A DNA stretch of 8,368 nucleotides from assembly GCA_016869915.1 (NCBI GenBank), contig VGDA01000140.1:1-8368 (forward strand), in the 5' to 3' direction. The DNA comes from Alphaproteobacteria bacterium (GTDB lineage Bacteria; Pseudomonadota; Alphaproteobacteria; CACIAM-22H2). The notes under the pieces are model-generated. The model searched no databases. It was not told the origin of the DNA and worked only from the letters and a program-made list of their open reading frames with translations. The translations under genes and the position numbers were made by a program. Of the stretch, positions 1 to 7,300 are shown in pieces (within the stretch, counting starts at the first letter, position 1; the number at the start of each line of letters is the position of its first letter).

Positions 1-141
1 ATCGGCGAGGCCCGTGGTGAAGTCCTCCGTCTCCTTGACGAAGGTCGAGTGCGCGGTGCGCAGGAGCGTGCTCGCCATGCTCTCCGCCGCGGCGGAGCAA
101 TGGTTGGCGAGGATCTGCAAAGTCACCTTGTCGATGGCCAT
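1..141 (-). CDS. hyuB: Hydantoinase B / oxoprolinase family protein, N-terminal fragment (cut by window edge)
   Basis: Only the first 47 residues lie in the window; the frame is still open at base 1. The translation starts MAIDKVTLQILANH and continues with SMASTLLRTAHSTFVKETED, the typical opening of the hydantoinase B family (N-methylhydantoinase B, oxoprolinase C-terminal half, acetone carboxylase and acetophenone carboxylase relatives). The ATG at 141-139 is supported by a strong AGGAGG at 147-152. The gene follows hyuA by 19 bp on the same strand, the usual hyuA-hyuB order, so the products should form a two-subunit cytoplasmic enzyme that hydrolyses or carboxylates a cyclic amide or ketone with ATP. 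The fragment is too short to tell which substrate class applies. Family assignment is firm; specificity is not. Confidence 0.9.
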   Translation of the reverse strand, partial: MAIDKVTLQILANHCSAAAESMASTLLRTAHSTFVKETEDFTTGLAD

Positions 142-146
142 GGCGC

Positions 147-152
147 CCTCCT
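147..152 (-). promoter_or_regulatory. Ribosome-binding site of hyuB
   Basis: A perfect AGGAGG on the minus strand lies five bases before the hyuB ATG and inside the 19-bp gap after the hyuA stop. It is the strongest Shine-Dalgarno sequence in the window and fixes the hyuB start. Confidence 0.8.
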
Positions 153-160
153 CGTTCCGG

Positions 161-2209
161 TCAGTGCCGCGCCGACAGCTTCAGGACCAGGTGGCCGTAT
201 CCGTCCACCGTCCCCTCGAAGCCGTCCGGCACGCAGGTCGTCGTGTCCTCCTGGGCGATGATCGCCGGCCCGGAGAATTCATGGCCGGGCAGCAGGTCGG
301 CGCGCGCATGGAGCGGCACCTGCCGCCGCGCGCCCGCGACATGGACCTCGACATGGCGCAGCGCCTTCGCCGGCCCGGTCGCCGGCGCGAGCCTGGCCAG
401 CGCGGGCTTGGGACCATCCGCGACGATCACCATGCGCAGGTTGATGGCCTGCACCGGGGCCGCGCGGTCGCAATGCCCGAACAGGCGCTCATGCGCGGCG
501 TGGAAGGCCTCGGCGAGCGCCTCGTCCCTGCCCTGCTCGATGTCCTCGGCCGCGAGCATCGTCTCGATCTCGTAGGACTGGCCGCGATAGCGCATGTCGG
601 CGGAGGCGACGAGGCGGAAGCCGCCGCGATGCCCCTGCTCCTCGGCGAGCCAGCGCCGCGCGTCGTCGGCAAGCCGCGCGAAGCCGTCGCGGATCGCCGG
701 CATCGCCGCCGGCTCGAGGTCGAGATAGATCGTGCGGATGAAGTCGTTCTTGACGTCGGCGACGAGGCCGCCGAGCGCCGAGAGCACGCCCGGCGTGGTG
801 GGCACGACGACATGGGCCATGCCGAGCTCTGCCGCCAGGAAGCAGGCCAGCATGGGCCCCGCGCCGCCGAAGGCCTGGAGCGCGAAGCTGCGCGGGTCGA
901 TGCCGGCGCGCGAGATGAGCTTCGAGACCTCGAGGTACATGCCCGAGACGGCGATGCGGATGATCGCCTCCGCCGCCTGCTCGACCGGCACGTCCATGGC
1001 GCGCGCGACGGTGCCGACGGCGGCGACGGCACGCGCGCGGTCGACCTTCACCGCGCCATAGCCGAGGTCGGCCTGGCCGATATAGCCGAGCACCGCCATC
1101 GCGTCGGTGATCGTCGGGCGCTCGCCGCCGCGTCCGTAGCAGGCGGGGCCCGGCGTGGAGCCGGCGCTCTCCGGGCCGACGCGCAGCACGCCGAGCGCGT
1201 CGACCGCGGCGATCGAGCCGCCGCCGGCGCCGATCGATGTGACGGCGACGGTCGGCAGGAAGATCGGGAACTCGCCGATCACCTCGCCGATGCCGTATTG
1301 CGGCTGGCCGTCGCGGATGATCGCGATGTCGGCGCTGGTGCCGCCGATGTCGAGGCTGAGCGTGTCGGGAAAGCCGGAGAGCCGCGCGACGTAGCTGCCG
1401 CCGATCACGCCCGAGGCCGTGCCGGAGAGGATCATCTGCGCGCAGCGCGTCTTGCCGAGCTCGGCGCTCATCACGCCGCCATTCGACTTCGTCACCTGCG
1501 CCACCGCCGGCACGCCCTCGCGCGCCAGCGCGTCCTGCAGCGAGCCGAGGTAGTGCGCGACGCGCGCCTGGACGTAGCCGTGGATGACGGCGGTGATCGT
1601 GCGCTCGTACTCGCGCACGACCGGCCAGACATCGGCCGAGCAGTAGACATGCATGTCCGGCATCGCCTCGCGCAGGATCGCGCGCACGGCATGCTCCTGC
1701 GCGGGATTGCGGTAGGAGTTGATGAGCGCGACGACGATCGCCTCGGCGCCGCGCGCGCGGGCCTCGCGCGCCGCATCCACCACCTCCGCGCGATCGACCG
1801 GGCGCTCCTCGCCGCCATCGGCGCGCAGGCGCCCGCCGATGCCGAACACCATGTCCTTCGGGACCAGCGGCGCCGGCCGCTCGGCCAGCAGGTCGTAGGG
1901 ATCGGGCATCTTGAGGCGCGCCAGCTCCAGCACGTCGGTGAAGCGCGCGGTGGTGAAGAGCGCCAGCTTCGCGCCCTTGCGCTGGATCACCGTGTTCACG
2001 CCGACCGTGGTGCCGTGCGTGAAGTACGAGATCGCGGAGGGCTCGATGCCGAAGCGGCTGCGCAGCTGGCGGATGCCCTCCATCACCTCGCTGCCTGGCG
2101 CGTCGGGGCGCGAGAGCACCTTGAGCGTGCGCAGCGCGCCGGTCGCCTCGTCGAAGGCGCAGAAATCCGCGAAGGTGCCGCCGATGTCGACGCCGACCCG
2201 ATATCCCAT
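161..2209 (-). CDS. hyuA: Hydantoinase A / oxoprolinase family protein (HyuA-type)
   Basis: This 682-residue protein has the usual length of HyuA/AcxA-type subunits. It is a cytoplasmic ATP-binding subunit of the ASKHA-like fold that acts with HyuB in ATP-dependent opening of hydantoin or oxoproline rings, or in ketone carboxylation in some relatives. Visible motifs: the N-terminal phosphate loop DIGGTFADF (8-16), THGTTVGVNTV (64-74), a second phosphate-type motif DIGGTSAD (287-294), the glycine loop SIGAGGGSIA (325-334), GSTPGPACYGRGG (350-362), FGGAGP (447-452), YRGQSYE (541-547), and the C-terminal GPAIIAQEDTTT (647-658). The frame stays open far upstream, to 3415, but that extension is antisense to capA. 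The ATG at 2209 puts DIGGT at residue 8, as in the family, and has a G-rich ribosome-binding region. hyuB follows after 19 bp, implying an operon. The actual substrate cannot be read from sequence alone. Confidence 0.95.
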   Translation of the reverse strand: MGYRVGVDIGGTFADFCAFDEATGALRTLKVLSRPDAPGSEVMEGIRQLRSRFGIEPSAISYFTHGTTVGVNTVIQRKGAKLALFTTARFTDVLELARLKMPDPYDLLAERPAPLVPKDMVFGIGGRLRADGGEERPVDRAEVVDAAREARARGAEAIVVALINSYRNPAQEHAVRAILREAMPDMHVYCSADVWPVVREYERTITAVIHGYVQARVAHYLGSLQDALAREGVPAVAQVTKSNGGVMSAELGKTRCAQMILSGTASGVIGGSYVARLSGFPDTLSLDIGGTSADIAIIRDGQPQYGIGEVIGEFPIFLPTVAVTSIGAGGGSIAAVDALGVLRVGPESAGSTPGPACYGRGGERPTITDAMAVLGYIGQADLGYGAVKVDRARAVAAVGTVARAMDVPVEQAAEAIIRIAVSGMYLEVSKLISRAGIDPRSFALQAFGGAGPMLACFLAAELGMAHVVVPTTPGVLSALGGLVADVKNDFIRTIYLDLEPAAMPAIRDGFARLADDARRWLAEEQGHRGGFRLVASADMRYRGQSYEIETMLAAEDIEQGRDEALAEAFHAAHERLFGHCDRAAPVQAINLRMVIVADGPKPALARLAPATGPAKALRHVEVHVAGARRQVPLHARADLLPGHEFSGPAIIAQEDTTTCVPDGFEGTVDGYGHLVLKLSARH

Positions 2210-2374
2210 ACCTCTCCCCCCCCCGCGCCGAACGGGCGCGTGCCCGACGATAGCGCCTCCGGCAAGCGACGCGACAGGGATTGCACGCGCCCATGTCCTG
2301 CCGCCGGCGCATGCGCGGGAGCCATCCGCTGTTGAACGCGCGCGCCGGCGCCTGTAGGGGAGTGCGAGCCTGCC
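2210..2374. promoter_or_regulatory. Divergent intergenic region between hyuA and capA, presumed to hold both promoters
   Basis: The two genes diverge here, so promoters for both should lie within about 300 bp (2210-2515), part of which is taken up by the duplicated capA 5' end. The only plus-strand candidate I see is TTGAAC at 2332-2337, with a poor -10-like TAGGGG at 2355-2360 after a 17-base spacer. On the minus strand a CTATCG near 2250 could serve as a -10 for hyuA, without a convincing -35. No operator palindrome, riboswitch or small RNA gene is evident. The promoter proposals are weak and based on eye only. Confidence 0.35.
2211..2224 (-). promoter_or_regulatory. Ribosome-binding region of hyuA with a nine-G tract
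   Basis: On the minus strand the bases before the hyuA ATG read GGGGGGGGGAGAGGT. Nine consecutive G (2216-2224) run directly into GAGAGG, which supplies an SD-like core (GGGAG or GAGAGG) only a few bases from the start. The homopolymer is unusual for a ribosome-binding site and could vary in length by slippage. The site supports the ATG at 2209 over other starts. Confidence 0.6.
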
Positions 2375-2402
2375 CCGGACAGCCAGCGAAGGCCCGACTC
2401 CC

Positions 2403-2519
2403 TTGACCCGCGACGACACCGACACGCCGACCAGGCGAACCGCGCGCGCCGCGGCCCTCGCCGCCACGCTGCTCGCGCTCGCCTGCACCGGACAGCCAGC
2501 GAAGGCCCGACTCCCTTGA
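2403..2519 (+). pseudogene. Truncated 38-codon copy of the capA signal-peptide region (leader ORF made by the duplication)
   Basis: Starting at the TTG of the first repeat copy, the frame encodes the same first 30 residues as CapA, then ends QPAKARLP and stops at TGA 2517-2519. That stop overlaps the TTG start (2516-2518) of the intact gene in the tetranucleotide TTGA, an arrangement typical of translational coupling. The same GAAGG precedes this TTG at 2388-2392. If translated, it would give a signal-peptide-like fragment and might feed ribosomes to capA. It is best viewed as a by-product of the 113-bp duplication; expression is unknown. Confidence 0.5.
2501..2505 (+). promoter_or_regulatory. 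Probable ribosome-binding site for the TTG start of capA
   Basis: GAAGG lies ten bases before the TTG at 2516 and is the only SD-like motif near it. The identical motif at 2388-2392 precedes the duplicated TTG at 2403. Both are modest matches, consistent with weak initiation at a rare start codon. Confidence 0.45.
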
Positions 2520-3760
2520 CCCGCGACGACACCGACACGCCGACCAGGCGAACCGCGCGCGCCGCGGCCCTCGCCGCCACGCTGCTCGCGCTCGCCTGCA
2601 CCGGCCCGCGCGCGGCGGCCCAGGACCAGGGCATCTTCTTCGCCGCGGGCTGCGAGGAGGGCGAGCGGCTGCGCATCGCCGCGGTCGGCGACCTGCTCTT
2701 CCACGGCCACCTGCAGAAGCAGGCGCTCGCGCACGAGGACGGCTTCGCCGTCTTCTGGAAGCCGGTCGAGCACGTGCTGCGCTCGGCCGACGTCGCCTAC
2801 GCGAACCTGGAGGGGCCCGCGGCGCGCAACGTGATGCCAGGCGGGCGCGACCGCGGCGGCAAGGTCGACGGCAACGCGCGCGTCTACGACCGCGCGGTCT
2901 ATGCCGGCGGCGAGGACGACGTGCTGGTCTTCAACTTCCACCCAGCCGTCGTCCCGGACACGAAGGCAGGCGGGTTCACGATCGTCTCGACGGCCAACAA
3001 CCATTCCGCCGATCGCGGCAGCCTCGGGATCGAGCGCACGATCGAGGCGCTCGAGGCCGCGGGCCTGCCCTTCGCGGGCACGCGCACCCGCGCGGCGCGC
3101 GACGAGGGCCGGCGCTGGCGCAAGATCACGCGCGCGCGCGGATTCTCGGTCGCATGGATCGCCTGCACCTACGGCCTCAACGGCCTGCCGGACCGCGAGC
3201 GCCTGGTCCTCGCCTGCCACGAGCGCGACGGCGCACCGTCGGAAGACGTGCTCGACGAGGTCCGCGCCGCGGCCGCCGAGCCCGGCATCGACGCGGTCGT
3301 GCTCGCGCCGCACTGGGGCGTCGAGTACCAGCACCAGCCCGCGGCGCAGGACCGTCGCCTCGCGCGCGAGGCCGTGCTCGCCGGGGCGACGCTGGTGGTC
3401 GGCGCGCATCCGCACGTGCTGCAGCCCTGGGAGAGGATCGTCGCGCCGGACGGGCGCGAGGGCCTGGTCCTCTACTCGCTCGGCAACTTCATCTCGGCGC
3501 AGTTCGGCACGCCGCGGCGCGCGGCCGCCATCGCGCTGGTCGAACTGGCCCGCGGTGCCGATGGCCGGGCGCGGCTCGCGGCCGCGGGCTACGTGCCGAC
3601 CTGGGTCGCCTTCGGCCGCCCCTATCGCGTGATCGAGAACACCGGCGCCGAGGGCAAGGAGAGCCGCGAAGGCCTGGACCTCGCGCTGCGCGTGCTGCCG
3701 CCGCGCAACCGCATGCGCGCCGACGACCTGTCCACGCTGCCCCGCCGCTGCCCGGGATGA
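2516..3760 (+). CDS. capA: CapA family protein (PGA_cap, poly-gamma-glutamate synthesis-type phosphoesterase fold), exported
   Basis: This 414-residue protein carries the ordered motifs of the CapA/PgsA family: GDLLFHG (58-64), NLEGP (97-101), ANNHSADRG (160-168), PHWGVEY (265-271), GAHPHVLQPWE (296-306) and YSLGNFIS (320-327). The Asp, Asn and His residues in these motifs are the likely metal ligands of the calcineurin-like fold. The N-terminus has a basic stretch (R11, R12, R15), a hydrophobic core of Ala and Leu (16-29) and an AAA|Q-type cleavage site near residue 35, so export to the periplasm is likely. A lipobox-like LALAC ending at C28 is imperfect. No ATG or GTG precedes GDLLF in frame; TTG at 2516 begins the signal peptide and is the best start. 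Family members assist poly-gamma-glutamate capsule synthesis in Bacillus, but no pgsB or pgsC lies nearby, so the substrate here is unknown. The gene converges on the GNAT gene, 18 bp away. Confidence 0.92.
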   Translation: MTRDDTDTPTRRTARAAALAATLLALACTGPRAAAQDQGIFFAAGCEEGERLRIAAVGDLLFHGHLQKQALAHEDGFAVFWKPVEHVLRSADVAYANLEGPAARNVMPGGRDRGGKVDGNARVYDRAVYAGGEDDVLVFNFHPAVVPDTKAGGFTIVSTANNHSADRGSLGIERTIEALEAAGLPFAGTRTRAARDEGRRWRKITRARGFSVAWIACTYGLNGLPDRERLVLACHERDGAPSEDVLDEVRAAAAEPGIDAVVLAPHWGVEYQHQPAAQDRRLAREAVLAGATLVVGAHPHVLQPWERIVAPDGREGLVLYSLGNFISAQFGTPRRAAAIALVELARGADGRARLAAAGYVPTWVAFGRPYRVIENTGAEGKESREGLDLALRVLPPRNRMRADDLSTLPRRCPG

Positions 3761-3781
3761 GCGCGGGAGCCGCGTCGCTCA
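3758..3781. terminator. Small inverted repeat between the convergent stops of capA and the GNAT gene
   Basis: TGAGCG at 3758-3763 and CGCTCA at 3776-3781 form a perfect six-base inverted repeat that includes both stop codons. An alternative tighter hairpin pairs CGCGG (3762-3766) with CCGCG (3770-3774) around a GAG loop. Neither is followed by a T tract on either strand. It may act as a minimal bidirectional terminator, but in DNA this rich in G and C such short pairings also arise by chance. Confidence 0.25.
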
Positions 3782-4312
3782 GCCCTGCGGCAGCGTCGAG
3801 GCTCCCTCGCCCAGGGCGCGCTGCATCAGCACGGAATCGACCCAGCGCCCGAGCTTGAAGCCGATCGCCTCGAGCGTGCCCGCATGGCGGAAGCCGAAGC
3901 GGGCATGCAGGCGGATCGAGCCGTGGTTGGCGCTGTCGCCGATCACCGCGATCATCTGGCGCGCGCCGAGCGCCGTCGCCGCGTCGACGAGGCGCGGCAG
4001 GAGCAGCGAGCCGATGCCGGCGCCGCCGCGGCCCGGGGCGATATAGATCGAATCCTCGACCGAAAAACGGTAGCCGCTGCGCGGCCTGTAGCCGCTGCAA
4101 TAGGCGTAGCCGACGACCTGCCCCGCCTCCTCGGCCACGAGGTAGGGGAAGCCCTTCGCCACGATCTCCGCGCGCCGCCGCGCCATCTCCCCGGCGGGCG
4201 GCGCGACCTCCTCGAAGGAGGCGAGGCCGTTCAGCGCGTGATGGCCGTAGATGCGGGCGATGGCGGGGACGTCGGCCTCGACGGAAGGCCGGACGAGGAT
4301 CGCGCCCGACAT
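3779..4312 (-). CDS. GNAT family N-acetyltransferase, phosphinothricin/methionine sulfoximine acetyltransferase type
   Basis: This 177-residue protein has the usual length of Pat/MnaT-type GNAT enzymes, which transfer acetyl from acetyl-CoA to the amino group of phosphinothricin, methionine sulfoximine or related amino acids in the cytoplasm. Visible features: an N-terminal RPSVEADVPAIARIY (8-22), a substrate-side segment RPRSGYRFSVEDSIYI (76-91) in which the Glu of VEDS (E86) is the probable catalytic base, the acetyl-CoA loop GRGGAGIG (94-101), RQMIAVIGDSANHGSI (118-133), and the C-terminal GFKLGRWVDSVLMQR (151-165). The ATG at 4312 lies 5 bp after the stop of the upstream coiled-coil gene. 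No good SD is present, so translation is probably coupled to that gene. The frame remains open upstream, but that part is a shadow of the neighbouring gene. The family is certain; the natural substrate is inferred and many members are simply housekeeping amino-acid acetyltransferases. Confidence 0.9.
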   Translation of the reverse strand: MSGAILVRPSVEADVPAIARIYGHHALNGLASFEEVAPPAGEMARRRAEIVAKGFPYLVAEEAGQVVGYAYCSGYRPRSGYRFSVEDSIYIAPGRGGAGIGSLLLPRLVDAATALGARQMIAVIGDSANHGSIRLHARFGFRHAGTLEAIGFKLGRWVDSVLMQRALGEGASTLPQG

Positions 4313-4317
4313 GGCGA

Positions 4318-7300
4318 TCAGGCCGCCGGCTGTCCCGCGCCCTCGGGCCGGTCGATCGCCTCGGCGAGGAACATATAGAGCTTGCCGATGTCGGAGGTGA
4401 GGAACGCCGCGGTCAGGATCGCGTCGGGATCGGCCTTCATCGCCTCCGCGCGCAGCGCCTCGAACTGGCGGATGTACTCGTCGACATGGCGGCGGAACTC
4501 CGCGTCCTCCTGGTACTTCGCGCGCAGCATCTGGCCGCCCCCGCCCGGGTCGAGCTTGAGCAGGCGGCGCACGAAGACGCCGCGGTCGCCCGCGACGAAG
4601 GCGGCCATCAACCGCTCCGGAAGCGTCGGCGAGAAGCTGCGCGAGAGGTCGATCGCGAGGGAGTTCAACCCGTCGACGACGAACCGCGAGGAGCGCAGGA
4701 AGCTGCCGCGGCGACGATCGTGCTTGCTCGCCGCGAGGTCGTCGGCGGCGCGGCGTGCCGCCTCGGCGGCGGCCGTGAGCGCGGCGCCGCGCTCGCGCAG
4801 CGTCGCCAGCGCGAGCTGCACCACGGCCTCGCCGCGCGAGGACGCGCTCTCGAGCAGCGCCGCCTGCTCCACGAGCCTGGTCCCGATGCCGGTCATGCGA
4901 CGCTCGGAACGCTCCGCCGCGTCCTCCAGCGTGGAGGCCTGGCGGCCGAGTGCGTCGCCCGCCTGCGCCACGCGCTGCACCGCCTGGTCGAGCGACGATG
5001 CGGCGACGTCGACGCGCGCGGCGATGGTCGCGGCCGTCGCCTCGAAGGCGGTGCGCGCATCCGCGCCCACCGAGTCCATGCGCGTCGCCTGCTGGTCGAG
5101 GGCGCGGCCGACGGCGGAGATCTCCTCGAGCGCGCGGGCCGCGGCATCCGCGATCTCGCGCGTGCCGCGCTCGCATCCATCGCCCGCCTCGCCGAGGCGG
5201 CCGATGGCGTTCGCGGCGCCCGCGGCGATCTCCTCGGCGCGCATGCGCAGCGTCTCGGCGGCGTCGGAGGCCATGCGGCTGGCGCGGTCGATCGTCTCGA
5301 CCAGCCGGCGCTCCTGCATGCCGAGCGCGCCATCGACGGACTGGACGCGGCCCTGCGCCTGCTCCGCCGCGCTCGCGATCTCGCTCGCGCGCCGCGCGAG
5401 GCCGTCGCCCAGCTCCTGCAGCTGCGCGGCCGCGCGGCCGGCGGCCTCGGAGACCTGGCCCGACGCGCCGAGCAGAGCCTCGCGCAGCGTCGACAGGCGC
5501 CGCTCCGACTGCTCCGACGCGGCCTCCATCTCGCCCTGGCGCGCGCGCACCGAATCGCCGATCGCCGCGAGCCTGCCCAGCGCCTGGTCGGAGGCGAGGG
5601 CGAGGTCGCTGACCTGCGCCTGGAAGCCGCGACCGGCTGCGTCGAGCCGCTCGGTGACGCCCGACGCCGCGCGCTGCATCTCGCCCGCGCGCTGGCGCAG
5701 CGCCTCGCCATGGTCCTGGAGCTTGAGCATCGCCGCGTCCGAGAGCGCGCCCAGCGCCTGGAGCTGCTGCTGCACGGCCTCGCCCGCGCCCTGGCTGCGC
5801 GCGGTGGCGCCCTCGGCGGCGGCGGCGGCCTGTTCGGCGCCCGCGCGCAGCGCATCCATCGCCGCGCGCAGCCGCGCGCCCGCGCCGTCCGCGGCCTCGG
5901 CGACGCCGCCGGACTGCGCCTGCATCATCGCCGCGAGGCCGGCTGCGCGCTGCGCGGCCGCCTCCAGCGTCGCGGCAAGGCCGGTCGCCTGCTCGCGCAG
6001 CTGGACATCGGCATGCGCCATCAGCGCGCGCGCCGCGTCCGCCGCGGCGGCGAGGTCGACGCCGCGCTGGCGCATCGAGTCGCCCGCCTCGCGCAGCTGC
6101 TGCTGCGCGAGCGCGCCGTTGATCTGCACCTCCTGCGCACGGCGCTCCGCGACGCCGGCGAGGTCGGCGAGGCGCTTGGCCGCGAGATCCGCCGCGGCGG
6201 AAAGGGTCTGGGCGCGCTCGGCGGCCTCGGCGCCGGCGAGGTCGAGTCGCGACGCGGCCTGCAAGCCCGCGCCCTCGATGCCGGCGATGCGCTGGCGCAG
6301 CCCATCCTCCTGGGCGCCAAGCGCGGCGATCGCGCGTTCCGCGGCCGCCATCGCCGTGGCGATCGCCTGCGAGACGGCGGCGCTGGCGCCGCCGGCGCGC
6401 TGCACGAAGTCCTCGGCGCCGGCATGGAGCGCGCGCGACTCGCCGCGGAACTCCTCGCCCGCGGCGCGCATGCGCGACAGCGCGGCCTCGGCGCCGCTCG
6501 CCATCGCATCGGCCTCCTGGCGCAGCTGCGCGCCGGCGGCGCCGGCGCGGTCCTGGGCGCGCGCGATCTCCGCCATCATGTTGCGCGCCATCTGCTCGAC
6601 CGCGGCGCCCATGCGCCGCACGCGCTCGAAGAGTTCCTCGGCCGCGCCGATGCGCTGGCCCGCCGCGTCCGACGCCTCGCCCGCCAGCGACAGGATGCGC
6701 TGGACCATGGCGCCCACGCCCTCGACCTGCCGGCGCAGCGCGCCCTCGGCCTCGCCGCCGCGGCGGGCCAGGGTGTCGCCGGCCTCCGCGAGATGGTCCG
6801 CATGGAGGCGCAGCCGCATGCCCAGTTCCTCGGTGCCCTGGCCGATGCGGGCGAGGCGCGCCTCGCTGTCGGCCACCGCATGGTCGGTCGTCGCGGCGAG
6901 CGCCCCGGCGCGCGCGTCGATCGCGGCGGCGAGGTCGGCCAGCCGCGACAGGCCCGACGTCGTGGTCTCGGAGATCTCGCGCGCCTCGAGGCGCAGCGCC
7001 TCGCCGGCGGCGCGCACGCGCAGCGCGGTCTGGTCGGCGAGGCCGCCGATCTCCGCGCCCTGCCGGCGCAGCGATTCCGCGGCGGATTCCGCGCGCGTCG
7101 CGAGGCGCTCGAGCGCGCCGCCCAGCGCACCCGTCTCCACGCCCAGCGCCTGCGCGGCGTCGGCGGTGCGCTGTCCAAGCGCCGCGATGTCGCCCTCGCG
7201 CTCGCGCAGCGACGTGCCGACGCGCTCGAGCCGCGCCTGCGCCTCGTCGGCCGCGCGCGCGACATTGGCGAGGTCGCGCGCGAAGGCGGCGTCCATGGCC

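Larger units (their letters stand above)
2375..2604 (+). repeat. 113-bp direct tandem duplication spanning the capA ribosome-binding site and signal-peptide codons
   Basis: Bases 2375-2491 and 2488-2604 are identical over 117 bp, giving a tandem repeat with a 113-bp period. The junctions carry an 11-base motif, gcctgc(c/a)ccgg, at 2368-2378, 2481-2491 and 2594-2604. The first copy differs at one base (C at 2374, A at 2487 and 2600). This is what unequal pairing between two short near-identical 11-mers would leave. The unit contains GAAGG, the TTG start and about 30 codons of capA. Since 113 is not a multiple of three, the first copy cannot read through into the second in frame. The lack of any substitution between copies suggests a recent event, or an assembly artefact. 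Confidence 0.95.

Noticed and set aside
14..2335. A 773-codon plus-strand open frame antisense to hyuA.
   Set aside because: It is Arg/Ala/His-rich, has no recognisable motif, and lies opposite a complete hyuA with all family motifs. High GC explains the absence of stops.
2516..2570. A twin-arginine (Tat) signal at the CapA N-terminus, because of R11-R12.
   Set aside because: The residues after the arginine pair (TARAA) lack the hydrophobic residue expected in the Tat motif. A Sec-type signal is more likely.
2210..3415. Upstream extension of the hyuA frame to 3415, which would add 402 residues.
   Set aside because: This part is antisense to capA, is low complexity, and would displace the DIGGT phosphate motif from its normal place near the N-terminus.
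2899..3858. Short frames overlapping capA on both strands (for example 2901-3632, 3154-3858 and 2899-3168 minus).
   Set aside because: They are alternative-frame readings of capA with Arg/Ala/Pro-rich composition and no family features.
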